Assembly: GCA_964019695.1 (NCBI GenBank)
Contig: OZ026520.1
Location: forward strand, 93,314,913 to 93,378,912
DNA: 64,000 nucleotides
Origin: Loripinus fragilis
Lineage: Eukaryota; Mollusca; Bivalvia; Lucinida; Lucinidae
Direction: 5' to 3'
The notes below the pieces were generated by a model, which was given only the letters and a program-made list of their open reading frames with translations, was not told the origin of the DNA and did no database searches. The first letter of the stretch is position 1. Each line of letters starts with the position of its first letter. Both the position numbers and the translations under genes were made by a program. This document shows, piece by piece, positions 43,520 to 56,096 of the stretch.

Positions 43520-45600
43520 TAAAACGCCTTAAAAAGGGGACTTCATGATGAACCCCGTTTTTTCTTTTTTAAAAATTAATAGACTTGTCGATTCTCTTAA
43601 AAACATTGAATATGAATATAATTATAAAAAGCGTAGCTAGTTTTAAGTTTTGTTTCTAATTGAAACTCAACTTTTTACTTCAGTCTCTTGTAAAATTAAA
43701 TAACTTTGAAATTTTCACTTCATATTTACCGTCTTATTACCTCAAGAAATGATGTGGATAAGTTTAAGTGGGCAGGTAAAATTCGTACAGGTAAATGATG
43801 TTATATATACCCACTCAAATGTCCAAACATATTTGTCATATTTTTCTGCATTGCAAAAGATGCAGCTCTAAAATTTAGAGGTGTCCAGGGTTTTGCGCCT
43901 GGGAAGGTCACACATTGCTTAACCTTTTGTATACTAACGAATTCTTCATTCCGGTTTGATACAATAAACTTTGGATAATGCATTGTACACATGTCACGTC
44001 ATGTTATAAATTCAGTCTAGGGACAAGATGCCCCTGTACTTAAAAAAACAATCACTGCAGTAAAAATTACATACATCAACACTCTGTCAGATTTGCTTTC
44101 AAAATAAACAGCCTAGATAAATTCTGTAAGCTTGCCGTATCTCCATGCATGTAAAACGTGAGGCCAGTGATTAATTAGCTTTGGATACAAGTAAACTTCA
44201 TTTAACAGTGAAGACCCAGATGTAATGCTACATCTGGCGACATTTGATCAGCGTCTGCACTGTTTCCTATTGAAGGGCCAGCATAACACATCTGAAAATG
44301 TCGTCTACTAAAGTTGTTTGCTGTATATTTAGTACTACTAGTTAACATCCCATGTAGATGGAAGGTTCAATTGGAACATGAAGGGTCAATAGACTTACCT
44401 ATTGTTATGTATGCATACTTTGCTGTTTTTATACAGTAGGAACTTATTGAAATTAAGTTAATTTCTGGAACAGTCTAGTCTGGGTTTTGATAGATAAAAT
44501 AGACTCAACAAAAACAAGGCAATGATACATATATTATGTTTCGCTGTATGCATGGAGCTGACTTATGACAGAGTAATTTCTAAATTCAGATGCTGGACCC
44601 AGTTAAATAAACAATTAATCTCAGAGTGTTGATAACACAATTATAGGCGAAATGTATGGACTCGGATCCGAGTTTCTCAAAAGCGCTTGTCTCTAGAGTG
44701 AATTAAAAAAAATATGGTATTTTTTGTCCAAAGCTCTTTTTTACCTTAACAAACAATGTAGACTCTGGTGAACTGCCCAACAAATATTACGTCACTGTCA
44801 CCCTTGGTTGGCACGACAGTAATCCTTGTAATTTCATGATTATCTAAAGGATGTTTTGTAGTGGTGGGTTCGTAAGATAGGCTTTCTCTCGACGTGACTC
44901 ATATGGTGAAGTCCAGTATGTAACTGTTCATATAGTCATGTTGCATTGCTTGATTGGTTGAAAATGCTTTCTCAACATCGTTGAACAATTGTTCTTAAAT
45001 ATATTGAGTTCAAGAAGTGCGTCCACATTTTCTTCTGTTATACTTTGTACACAATCACAGTGAGGTGACGAACTAGACTTACAGTTAAAAATCATATATT
45101 TGTTCAATCGAGTACATGCAGCAGCAGAATGTCTAACTCTGATCGTGTTCAAAGTAGAAAGATACACTTTAAAACGATACAATTCGAATTTTCATATATT
45201 TGTATTTCTTGCAATGTTATTCATAACATATAGCATATAATGACATTTTTTTCGTCCTATATAATTGTCAGCTTTATATAATAGTTTTTGCTTTTTGATA
45301 TGCCAATCTCTAGGGTCCAGCTGAGCTACCATACAGAACTGAGTCAGCAACCATATCTGCACAAAAGGGACGCCACAGGCACTTTTTGTTTGATGGGAGC
45401 TGACTGGGTGATGGAATTGGGCTCGGCCTCCAGTTATTGAAATGCATGATGGAACTGATTTGAGTTGAAATTATCAAAAAGTCTAACATTTGATTAAGTC
45501 ATAACATACACCTAAACCCATGAATGCCACAGTTTTATTGGCATATATGGGTTAAGCCAAGATCGTTAGATAAGCACTACAACTTGATTTAAGCATTTTA
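43520..45600. other. intergenic stretch with repeat fragments
   Basis: Holds a diverged piece of the CTTAAAGCGCC-type MITE (about 44190-44340, with GAAAATGTCGTCTACTAAAG) and one end of the TACTGTC TIR family (about 44780-44825, CACTGTCACCCTTGGTTGGC). Otherwise no feature recognised. Confidence 0.55.
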
Positions 45601-45639
45601 AAGGTATTTGTGACCTTGATATGTAAATTATTATAATTG

Positions 45640-45710
45640 TATTTGATTGACTAGAAACTGTATAGTTTACGTCAAATAAATAATCTGTTCTGTTCTGTTG
45701 TTGATTTATT
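45640..45710 (+). repeat. retroposon 3' tail-like repeat
   Basis: AACTGTATAGTTTACGTCAA ... AATCTGTTCTGTTCTGTTG. The same sequence occurs inverted at about 59423-59490 (CAGAACAGAACATAG ... ATTGACGTAAACTCTACAGT). The (TTCTG)n end is typical of a LINE or SINE 3' tail. No ORF attached. Confidence 0.55.
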
Positions 45711-45714
45711 ATTC

Positions 45715-45900
45715 TAAAAATTGTTGATTTTTAGGTTGATAATAAGATACTTTGGAACGCTCAGAAAGCGCCAGATCGCGCATTTCTTTTCTCCAAAATT
45801 TTCTCGGGGAGCATGCCCCCGAACCGTCTTAGCTCGAGTGTGAATCCACATCATTACAGGGCAATATGTTATTCTCTCTTTAGGTAATTAGATTATATTC
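45715..45900 (+). repeat. dispersed repeat, inverted partner at 52885-53110
   Basis: TTGTTGATTTTTAGGTTGATAATA ... GCGCCAGATCGCGCAT ... GGAGCATGCCCCCGAACC ... ATTACAGGGCAATATG recurs in inverse orientation at 53090-52890. Non-coding. Confidence 0.75.
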
Positions 45901-45926
45901 TATTAAAACTTCGATGAAGGATGATA

Positions 45927-46028
<102 letters not shown>

Positions 46029-46479
46029 TTACTTGATGAAACTAAAGTTAAACTTACATTATAGTCAGGGCCCTTAGGGACAAAAAATAGGTCCCGTGCG
46101 ATTTGGGTGCCGATTTATGGTGACCTATATCAAAACCTTCAATGGAGTCTTACCTTTGATTTAAAGGTGGTCACCCATCTCAAATCCGCGTCTGAGGCTA
46201 GTTATGACGTCATAAATATGGCGACCATAATGAGAAACTGCTCGTTAATAAGAGCTATGGTTTGTGTTGGTATGGTCATATTTATCCAACACGAACGCTT
46301 TTTTCACATAATATCAATTATTTTAGTCACATGATAGTTACATCAATGCTTTACCTGACTTTGACAATGAATTATTTCTCGATAACAATATTTTGCATCC
46401 AAAATACCGTAGATTTCCTATAAATACCCAGCTTATCGGGCCATCTTTAGACTGATGGATGAGAATGTTATTGCTACCC

Positions 46480-48200
46480 ATCCGGAATTTCGCAAACTTA
46501 TCCTATCTAAAAGAGGATTTCCAGCTGCGTCTTTTAATAGATGTTTGCACTATGTTCGCCGGGGCGTAAGTCTCTAACAGCCTGTTACATATGTTACCAT
46601 ATTAAATTTAGAAAGAAAAAAAAAAGAAAATTAAAAGTTTGAGCTACAGAAAGAAGGCTTATTATTTAAATTACTCATATGGTCTGCATATTGACTACTT
46701 TAACTACATATAAATTCTTTTGGAGCAAAATTACAGCTTCCTGTGGTGTTATGTGAGTTACTTTAATTAGATTACCCTTTAAACATGAAAAGTGTGACCA
46801 ATATCATTTACTTTTTAGCTGATATGTGCATTTTCCAAAATGTTTTGATTATTTTATACTAACAAACTCATTTGGGTTAGAGAAAATCCAAAGTCTGCTT
46901 TTTTAAATAAAGTGCCTTATACGAGCAATTTTAAAAACAACCCAATGCTACACTCAATTTTAAGGAGCCGAATTTGATAGGCATCATTTAAGTAAAAATA
47001 TATGAAAACATTTGCTGCTGTTGGATATCTTGCATTTTTTGGGATTGTCTTGCTCATATCATAAAGAATTATAGATTTTGCAGGTTAAACAACAAGATTG
47101 AAGCACTTGTTAAAGGCTATAACATATGTTACATGACATAATATATGAGCAAGGACATTGACTTGATGTGAGAAATGATGTTTCAGGAAAAATGAATATA
47201 TTTCGCATGTTTTCCTAGCTAAAATCTCTAGCCTCTGGTGCCTAAATCTTAGGTATTGAGGATTATTAAGCCCCTGTACCTTTGTTACAGATGTTATGAA
47301 TATTTGTTTTCAATATTACTCAATATGAATAATTCTAAAATAAAGATACACCCTAAAGGAACATAGGAAATAATCTTTTCGCATTTAAACAGTACAATTT
47401 AGTAAATGTCCCTTTCTAATGTAAATATTCTAAACCAATCCTTATCCAAGTCATATACATGTACATTATCGTTTATTATTTCTGCTTCTCTGGTAAAATA
47501 ATTGTCCTCCTCATATCATAAAAACCAGAATAACCATCAAACAAGATTTTGACTGCAAGCTGAGTAATAACCTGCTCCATCCCAAACCCTTTAAGACAAA
47601 TTATATCGTATGTACCTATTTAAGGCGCAAGAATAGGAGATGTTTGCACACTGTAAGCATGGGTGTTAGCCTGTATCAGCTTGTTACATATGTTATTTTA
47701 TCAACTTGAGAAAAAGAAAATTGAAAGTTTGAGGTACAGAAAGCAGACATTAAAACTAGCTAATCAATGAACATTCTAATAGTCTGCATATTACTGGATG
47801 TCTCTACTACATATGGCAGCTGTTTAACATTAATACGGCTACATGTTGTATTATGTGCGTTACATGAGCTTAATCATAATTTAAAAGTGGTAATTTTGGC
47901 TATCGTCATTTAGTTTAACGACTGCTCTGAATTGGTTTCTTAGGTTTAACAAACATGTACTCAACTGACGAGTACAAACCCAAAGTTTGCTTTTCTATCT
48001 TAAATATTTTGTCTTATATGAGCTAATGCACAACCCTACCCCCAGTTTTGCAGAGGAGCAAATTTTGTTTTCGCCGCTTAAAAAAATATAAAAACAATTG
48101 CAGAGTGTTGATATTTTTTATTTTCTTAATCAGTCTTGCGCATATATCATCAAGTTTCTAAGATCAGGACACTTACAAAGAGGTCAATGTGCCATGATGC
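46480..48200 (+). repeat. repeat block 3 with phased GTTACATATGTTAC-type motifs
   Basis: Colinear with block 1: AACTTATCCTATCT, CGCCGGGGCGTAAGTCTCTA, AAAGTTTGAGCTACAGAAAG. Motif hits: GTTACATATGTTAC at 46584, ATAACATATGTTAC at 47119, GTTACAGATGTTAT at 47284 and GTTACATATGTTAT at 47683. The spacings (535, 165, 399) match block 1 (533, 170, 399). Confidence 0.78.
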
Positions 48201-48399
48201 CATAACAAGGGCTCTGATCGAATTCCATAAACTTTCAGGTGCTGGTATTAACTAGTTCAATGTCAGGACAGAGCAAGAGATCATATTGGCAGGAATTTAG
48301 CTATGCTGGAGACTCTATCCACGAAGCATTCTTTCACCTCGGCTCGGTGCCCTTAGAAAGCACTGTCGCGGATGCACTAGAGTAATATATTTGTAAATT

Positions 48400-48545
48400 G
48401 TCCTGACCTCTTGGCTCTCGTTCGTGATGTCTAACTGTGAGTTTGTTACTTTCCCATTGGTATCCTGGGCCAGGTGTGGTACTTGATTGTATCGATTCCT
48501 GATCTTTGCCGTCTTTCTTACTTTGTATTAGCCAGTCACTGATAT
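48400..48545 (-). repeat. dispersed repeat, third copy
   Basis: Minus-strand relative of 17470-17660: CAAAGTAAGAAAGACGGCAA, GATCAGGAATCGATACAATC, GGCCCAGGATACCAATGGGA and CGAGAGCCAAGAGGTCAGGA. Confidence 0.7.
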
Positions 48546-48772
48546 TGTTTGACTCACTGCGTTGAGGTGGTGGATGTTTTGGAGAAAAAAAGCTGAATTG
48601 CAAGAACTACCACTTCCAAGAGTAGTGTTTCTCCAAGGTGTCAAACGTGCGCAGTATCAGTGAATCATTTGGAAAACCTCACCTGTCATTAATCCTGACA
48701 AATCATGGCCTGACAATTATGGTTAGAGGCCAGACTGTGATAAATATTGTCCAGTTATGATGACATTGCCCA

Positions 48773-49055
48773 CGTGTGGATCCAGAGGGGGATAGGGGGT
48801 CCAGATACTCCCCCTGGAAAATAACAAGTACATATATGTGTTTCTATAAAAATTAGCATTTGGACCCCCCCCCCCCCTGGAAAAAAGTTGGACATCCCCC
48901 CCCCCCGGAAAAAAATGGACGGCCTCTGGATCCTTTGTACAGTATAAGTATAGTTTTCTCAGCAATAAAACCATTGGAACCCCTCTTTAAATTTTAAAAT
49001 AAGCTGAGGACTAAATAAAACTGACAAAAATTCCTGGATCCGCGCATGTTGCCTC
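48773..49055. mobile_element. MITE, 'GGATCCAGAGGGGG' family
   Basis: Starts GTGTGGATCCAGAGGGGGAT and ends AATTCCTGGATCCGCGCATG. Long poly-C runs follow (about 48867-48879, 48895-48906, 49060-49082). Frames rich in glycine or proline here are artefacts. Confidence 0.82.
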
Positions 49056-49082
49056 CTGCCCCCCCCCCCCCCCCCCCCCCCC

Positions 49083-50640
49083 GAAACCCCTCTGCAGCTG
49101 ATAAAATGTGGTTGCAGCATGTCTGTATGCGAAACATCTCGGTGTAAGTACAAAGCAAACCATTTATATTGTACTGATTTGTATTGCTGTAGAGCAGAAG
49201 AGGACTCATGTAAACTTTTGCCAGTGATCAATATGCTTATGACTTTTGAACAACTATTTTCATGTGGATTCAGATATTTCTTTAGCCGTATCAACAAGAA
49301 TGCCTTATTGTCCGATTTTGACCTTTGAAGACAAGTAGTAGCATTCGAAAGATAAATCAGATTGTAACAGTTTTCTATTGCCCGTGCTATCGCAGTACAA
49401 TGGGTAACTTGTAGAGGGGTTTATCCTTATTTCCATATCATGAACTACTAAGTAGACTCTTCTAACTTTTGATCCTTCAGTGGTCAAAATCGGACTATAA
49501 TGAGTTTGGTTGATAGTGTATGCAAATGATTATTACTACAATCTTTTATTTGGGTGTAGGATAAGCAGCTACAGTTAAACCAAAAGCTTTGAAGCGTGCC
49601 TCTATTTACAATATTGATATGTTGTTCTAGAAAAAAGGGTTTCAGGCGTTTATTTACATTTACTATAAAAGCTTTGACATGCACATATGTTCTAGCCGGA
49701 CTGGCTCATTTTACGTATTTTGCATCAATCGTTTGAAATAGAAAGACCCAAAGGTCATTGGTCAAAGGTCGTAGTACATCTATATATATATAATATATAA
49801 GCATAAGAGATTATATTTACTCCGTTTAACATCAAAAACACTGTTTGTTTTTCATTCATTCCACTGTCTTTTTATTCGTAAATCGTGACGGCATTAACGT
49901 CCCACCCTCGAACTGACTTCACCAAATCTGAATACGATTAAAAAGAGTTTGCATTCAGTCATGCTAAGGCTACCAGTTCATTAAAGGAATATTTCCAAGC
50001 GTTGGAAATGGACAAAATGCATATCTATGTGGTATTTCCATATTAGGCGTCATTTCAATGACGTCATCTTTTTCTTCTGATGCGAAGACAATATGGGCGA
50101 CATGTTAATTTTAATTATTTACCCCCTAAGATTAAATTTGGTGCATTTCGACTGAAATTGGCACACAAAATGCAAGAACGCCCTGATTCCCATATACTAC
50201 AATGGACATACCGTTTAAATTGCACTGATACAATATACGCTATTTTGATGACGTCATAATGACGTCCAGACGTGAAACCCAGATGGGTGACCAGGTGATT
50301 TTCATTAGTTATCCCCTAAAGTTTGATTTGGTATAGGTCACCATAAATCGGCATCAAAGTCGCACGGGAGTCCCGAGCGCCCCTGACTATTATGTATAGG
50401 GCCTAATATCAAATATATGTTGACAAAAATAAATGCTTTCACTTTGTCTAATAAAATCTAGTTTCATTTGTTGGAAAAAAACGCCCCTCCCCCACAGAAA
50501 ACCAAATGGTCTAGCTTCCCTAATTAAAAAAAAAATAAAATTAAAAAATAATATTTGCCATATTTTTCTCCAAGATCAATCCCGATGCGCATTTTAGTAC
50601 AAAAATAAATACATTCACATTTTACATTAGTAAAATACAA
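49083..50640. other. no gene recognised
   Basis: Low-complexity and AT-rich sequence. From about 49980 it carries the mirrored end region of the 4.3-kb inverted structure. No credible exon. Confidence 0.5.
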
Positions 50641-52233
50641 GAACGTATAGCCTTCAAGAATTTGTATAACCATTTACGCGACAACAATCTACTTTATAAG
50701 TACCAGTCTGGCTTTCTACCACACCACTCAACCGTATTCCAGTTAATTGATATATACCATAACATCTGCCAAAGCTTTGACAATCACCAATTTTCTTGCA
50801 TGGTTTTCTGTGACATATCTAAGGCATTTGACCGAGTATGGCATAAGGGTCTGATCTATAAACTCAAACAGCATGGCATTGAGGGAGACTTCCTGAAATG
50901 GCTAACCGATTATCTTAACGGAAGACAGCAAAAAGTTATTATCAGAGGATGCACATCAACCTTCAAATTCATCCAAGCTGGTGTCCCCCAGGGTTCTGTG
51001 TTGGGCCCTCTCCTTTTTCTTATCTATGTTAATGACATTGCTGATTCACTCCTAAGTTTGACAAGGCTATTTGCAGATGACAGTTCTTTGTTCTACTCTG
51101 CGTCAAGTCTAGATGATATCCAAGGTCTCATAAACCACGATCTAATACTCTTGTCACAGTGGGCTAAACAATGGCTCGTAACATTCAATCCCTCCAAAAC
51201 AGAAGCAATTTTATTTACCCTGAGAAATTTTGACCGCATGCCTGTTCTTAAATTTGAGAATACGTACATAAAGTTTGTTGAAAGTCACAAACACCTAGGT
51301 CTAACACTATCATACGATGGCAAATGGACAGATCATATACATAATGTTAAAACCTCTGCAGCAAAAGTTCTAGGCATCATGCGAAAACTTAAATTTTCAT
51401 TCAGTCGGAAGGCTTTAAATCAAATATACGTTTCGTATCTATTGCCAGTCTTGGAGTATGCCTCTATTGTTTGGGACGGCTGTGCAGCCCAAAATTCTGA
51501 TATTCTCGATAAAATTCAAAATGAGGCTGCCCGCATCGTAACGGGATTAACCAGATCTGTTTCTTTGAACAAGCTGTATAAGGAATGTGGCTGGCTTTCG
51601 CTTGCTGAAAGAAGAAGACAGCAAAAATTAAGCTTCATGTTCAAAGCTCATTCTGACTTATTGCCAACATACATCTCTGATCTTATGCCACCATTAGTGA
51701 GAAACATTTCGAATTATCCTTTTCGTAATATGAATAACTACTCAGTCCCATTTGCACGTACCGAAATTTTCAAGAAATCATGTATCCCGTCAGCAATAAC
51801 ACTTTGGAACTCAGCCGATAACAGCCTCAAAGATTCAAATACACTTCATTCATTCAAGTATCAGATGAAAAAGCCCTTTGCTATTAACTCCAAAGTACCA
51901 AGTTATTATGCATCTGGCAATAGACGTTTATCTGTTCTGCACGCAAGAATTCGCAATAACTGCAGCAACTTGAATCTTGATTTATTTAACAACTTTTTGC
52001 GTCCTGACCCAATTTGTAGCTGTCAAGTTGAACCCGAAAATGCTGAACACTACTTCCTTAGATGTCACAAATATACTTTCCAACGCTTGGTTTTATTTAA
52101 TTCCTTGCGAAATTTTCTCCCACTAAGACTAGAAATACTGTTATATGGAAATCCAAATCTCACGGATGCAGAAAATGAAATCATCTTTGAATCTGTTCAT
52201 ATTTTTATTAAAAACTCAAACCGCTTTGATTGA
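50626..52233 (+). CDS. non-LTR retrotransposon reverse transcriptase, 5'-truncated (523+ aa)
   Basis: Uninterrupted frame, read from the TTG at 50662 but extending in frame upstream (ISKIQERIAFKNLYNH), so the true protein is longer and the element is cut at its 5' end; no endonuclease domain is present. RT signatures: YQSGFLPHHST (residues 14-24), VFCDISKAFDRVWHKG with the first catalytic Asp at 51, AGVPQGSVLGPLLFLIYVND (106-125), and LFADDSSLF with the catalytic DD at 139-140. Then GLTLSYDGKW and a C-terminal domain with LPVLEYASIVWDG, LDKIQNEAARIVTG, ECGWLSLAERRRQQKL, and a CxC-x8-H-x4-C zinc-knuckle-like motif (CSCQVEPENAEHYFLRC). Fits the Jockey/CR1-like LINE group; clade unassigned. The lack of stops suggests a fairly recent insertion. 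It makes cDNA from its own mRNA at the target site. Confidence 0.92.
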   Translation: MSKIQERIAFKNLYNHLRDNNLLYKYQSGFLPHHSTVFQLIDIYHNICQSFDNHQFSCMVFCDISKAFDRVWHKGLIYKLKQHGIEGDFLKWLTDYLNGRQQKVIIRGCTSTFKFIQAGVPQGSVLGPLLFLIYVNDIADSLLSLTRLFADDSSLFYSASSLDDIQGLINHDLILLSQWAKQWLVTFNPSKTEAILFTLRNFDRMPVLKFENTYIKFVESHKHLGLTLSYDGKWTDHIHNVKTSAAKVLGIMRKLKFSFSRKALNQIYVSYLLPVLEYASIVWDGCAAQNSDILDKIQNEAARIVTGLTRSVSLNKLYKECGWLSLAERRRQQKLSFMFKAHSDLLPTYISDLMPPLVRNISNYPFRNMNNYSVPFARTEIFKKSCIPSAITLWNSADNSLKDSNTLHSFKYQMKKPFAINSKVPSYYASGNRRLSVLHARIRNNCSNLNLDLFNNFLRPDPICSCQVEPENAEHYFLRCHKYTFQRLVLFNSLRNFLPLRLEILLYGNPNLTDAENEIIFESVHIFIKNSNRFD

Positions 52234-52453
52234 TTACATTGACGATAATAAACATTCAAATACTAAATCATTTAAAGTTCACTTCATATAAAATTAAGCA
52301 AAATAAAACGCTTGGCACCTGAACTTTGAAACACACTGATATTACCCCAACAAAGTCTGTCCAATCACTCATTCTCATTTCCATAACCATCATTAACATT
52401 ATATCATTAGCTCATTTTAAGAAAGCGATTTCATCACTTTGTTTTTAAAGAAA
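52234..52453 (+). other. probable 3' UTR of the LINE
   Basis: AT-rich sequence after the stop codon, with AAATAAAACGC near 52300. No clear tail or target duplication could be fixed because a MITE begins at 52454. Confidence 0.45.
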
Positions 52454-52690
52454 TGAGCCGCGACACGTGATTTCCAACAATCTGGCATTTTGAGAGGTGT
52501 GGACTCAGACGGGCCTGTGCGGCCTTCTGTTGAGCTTAGAAACTTCAAATGATATTCGTCGGTTGCTCAGCAGTCATGGAGCAATCAAGCGACTAGTAAG
52601 GGCTCTGATCAGACCGTGCGTATGCGCAGGCTGGTCTGAGCCTTTGCTGGTCGCACATACCTCATTGTTGGAAATCTCATGTCCCGGCTC
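52454..52690 (+). mobile_element. 237-bp MITE
   Basis: Ends GAGCCGCGACACGTGATTTC and GAAATCTCATGTCCCGGCTC. Same orientation and length as 16555-16791. Confidence 0.88.
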
Positions 52691-52884
52691 AAATATGTTC
52701 GCCATTGTCTATGTAATGCTTTGTATGTATACTGTAGGGGAAGGGCCGTAACTAATGTTGGAAAAACTTGTGGCTCGACCCCTTGCTTTGTATTGGCAAT
52801 AAATACGTTTAAACTAAACAAGGGGTGTTGCGGGCAATAGCCCCAAGAAGCCAAAGAATGTTTTTAATCCTTAAAAAATAGAGG

Positions 52885-53110
52885 CTTTCCCTTTTTCATC
52901 TAATTACCTAGATATAGAATAACATACCTGTTGGGTAGGTAGCCCTGTAATGGTATGGATTCACACTCGTGCTAGGAGGGTCCGGGGACATGCTCCCCCA
53001 GATTTTTTTTATATAAAAATGGTGCGATCTGGCGCATTCTATATACGTGTTCCATAATACGTTAACTTATCAACCTAAAAATCAACAATTTTAAGGATAA
53101 TAAATCCACA
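52885..53110 (-). repeat. dispersed repeat, inverted relative to 45715-45900
   Basis: ACATGCTCCCCCAGA, GATCTGGCGCATT and TTATCAACCTAAAAATCAAC are the complement of the earlier copy. The two lie 7 kb apart facing each other. Confidence 0.75.
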
Positions 53111-55794
53111 ATAATAAAAATTATTCGTCATATATCAACTACATATGACTGAGCGTAGACTATCTTAAAGGGATAATTCTCACTTTTTTTAAAATCCATT
53201 TATTATAGAGTTTACAGTATGGCAGGAATGATCCCTCATTCAATGTTTGTGAATGCCCTTCTATTAGCCTGTAATTAATTACTTTTGCTTCTTAATGGGT
53301 GTCTGGTCATTCTCAGGTCAATAATCTACACACCAAAACTGGAATCACTTCCACCTGCTTACACACTACCAAAACAGAATTATAAATCAGTCAAAAGGTA
53401 AAAAATAACAATGTTTCAGAGTAATGCTTTTAGCAGTGTGTGCATTGATGAGTATATTTTGATACTTGGTCCATATTTAATAATTAAGTCTAAAATTTAA
53501 GTCTTAAAGCACTAATAATTACTATAGCAGACGACATATTTTGTAACACTTTTGTTCATTTTGCTAACAAAAAGACAGAATAAAATCTAATGAAACTTAT
53601 TGAAAAACAAAATACTTTTCGTTTGACAGTTGTTACATTTTAATTTGCATTGATTTGGCTGTTGATTGTAATTAAAACGGAATACCCATTATCCAATATT
53701 GAAATAAAGAAATTGACTGAAAGGTGCCCCTTCAATCATTTGGCAGACCGGCATATTAAGGTTAACTCAGGTTAATGTGTGCCAATATCTGTAAGATGGC
53801 TGCTCCCAGGGGCCAATTTCATCAACGAGTTTACGACGTGTTTTTGTCTTAAAAACATCGTACGAAGTTCGTACGTTAAAAATCGGGTTTCATCAAACTA
53901 TTGAACTTTGCGAACTTCTTACTTTTTGTCGTATATTTAAGACAAATATTTAGGTGTCGCAGCTGACATCTTTGTCTTAAATATTACCAACTTACTACTT
54001 AGATACCAAGGCTGCTGCATTTCACACGATTCTAGAGATTGAAGAGCCAAAAATCGACAACGGTATAATACCTCGAAAGTACTACAATCAATACCACCCT
54101 TTAGATACCATATGGTTTACCAAAAAGAGAAAATAAGACCCCCTTTCCTTGGAGATTATGCGTTTTTTACGGCGGCTTGCCGCCGTTCTATTATCGCTTT
54201 AGATCTAAATTATTCACCAATCAGAAGCATTTTTAAATTGTAATATTCATCACACCGACTGGAAAAAGATGCTCTCATTGGTTGTTACTCAGAATGTCCA
54301 TACAATCTTACTAAACATGAAACTAAACTTGAAAACATACATGTAAATGGTAGAGAACCAGTCTGTGCACTGGGTCTAAAAATGCAAAAGTATAAACGAC
54401 CTTATCTCGAATATAGGTCAACCCCCGATGTACAGTATTGGTAAATTGCTGTCACTATCATTGTTTACATGCATTGCGCACAGTAAAGAAGTGCATTATA
54501 AAATAATCCACTAAATCCGAAAGGACTTTACAGTAATATCACGCTATTTAAATAAAATATTTGTAACTTTTCCAATTCCCATATCTGGACATGATTATAG
54601 TCTGTTTCATATATTTCGACAATAGTCTTTTTTGGCCGCTATACGGTTATATTCCCAATGCCAAAACGTTTCTTTTCTCCTATGTTCGGATGAAAAATTC
54701 CCAATTTCAAGTCGGAAAATATCAAAGAAAAAATCATCGTTTTGTTGAGTAAATTGTGTTTAAAATTGTTTGTTTATTTGACATTTTCAACCGACTTGAC
54801 TATCGGCATATCAGTCGTGCTACTACGCTGTAAATCCTCTCGTTGCATTTTAAGGGCCCTAGGGTGTTGTGCCCTCTAACGATCGGCATATCAGCCGTGG
54901 TTTACTTCTTTGCTTCAACAGGTAATTTCCCCTGTAAGTATAGCCTGGGTTCCAGTCTGATCATTTTTTCTTCTTTTTTATTTTTCACTTCCTTGGTCAA
55001 AAATGACACACCTGAAGGAGCTGGTACTTTGGTGTAAGCTTCTGTAGTACCAAGTGCCCCATCCCTTCAGTTTTTCTAATTTATTCGCATTTTATGTTGG
55101 CTGGGGAACGGAAAGTCATAATGTATAAGGGAACCCCTGCCAAATGTTTTTTCAGTGTGTTGACTTAGTCATTTTCATGCAAATGATGTAAAGGGGAGCC
55201 CCGCTCGAATATGTTTAGGGTTGGTTTGCAGAATCACTTTAAGCAGTTAATAGGAAATCAAAGCCTACTCTGCGCTTTCAAAATGCTTAGCTGTCGGAAT
55301 TTTCGTGGGCCCATGTACCCTCTAAAAATTGTGCCCTCTACATTTTGCCCTATATACCCTCAAAATATGAGTGGTAGCCCTGGTAATATTCAACATTGCG
55401 CAGTCTCATATAATACATCATGCAAGTTAACAGTACAGCTAAATTCAGATTAAATATGATGAGTTTTATGATTTGACAATAAAGCTAACAACACTAAAAA
55501 TTCTCAATTGTAGGCGTTTTCGCGCTAAAATTCCCAATTCCAGGGGTATGTGTCATTGTCCCAAAATGTCGAATATAAACCATTGATTTCTAAAAAAAAC
55601 TTAACAAGTGAATTTAATTCGTTCCATTACAATGGCGTCAAATTAATCAGAAATTTGCACGTAACCTTTGGGTTCTGGCGATTGAGCTTGCCCTAGCCGG
55701 CATATGCATTTTCGTACATTGTACAAGAACAGTGTAACTATCGGTAAAGTCTCTTTTATCAATTACGAGTAGTTAAATGAGGGTCTGGACGGGG

Positions 55795-56062
55795 TATAAT
55801 GATTAGTGAATAATGGCCTTTTTATAATGAATAGTGAATAATGAACAAAAAAAATAATGAATAGTGAATAATTGGGGTATAAAAATAATGAATATTCCTA
55901 TATTTTAAATGAATTGAAGAAAAAACTAATGAATAGTGAATAATCAGATTTCTTTGCCACCTTTCTTGCTTTTAATGAATAATTGGTCTTATTTTAATGA
56001 ATAACCCAAAATTTTAATGAGATGAATAATGGGCTAAATTTTTAATGAATAGTGAATACCAG
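55795..56062 (+). repeat. AATGAATAGTGAATAATG tandem-like repeat
   Basis: An approximately 18-bp phrase ATGAATAGTGAATAAT recurs irregularly about eight times. A stray relative lies at about 59340-59380. Confidence 0.8.
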
Positions 56063-56096
56063 ACCCCTTCCATCCAGACCCTCTTAAATGGTCACA

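Larger units (their letters stand above)
46061..50390. mobile_element. 4.3-kb stretch between inverted ends (putative composite element)
   Basis: The left end ATAGTCAGGGCCC and the inner phrase GCCGATTTATGGTGACC are mirrored at the right end (GGTCACCATAAATCGGC, then GCGCCCCTGACTAT). Phrases with GACGTCA recur on both sides (46204, 50070, 50250). Inside are repeat block 3, a repeat copy at 48400-48545 and a MITE at 48773-49055. Whether it moved as one unit is inference. Confidence 0.5.
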
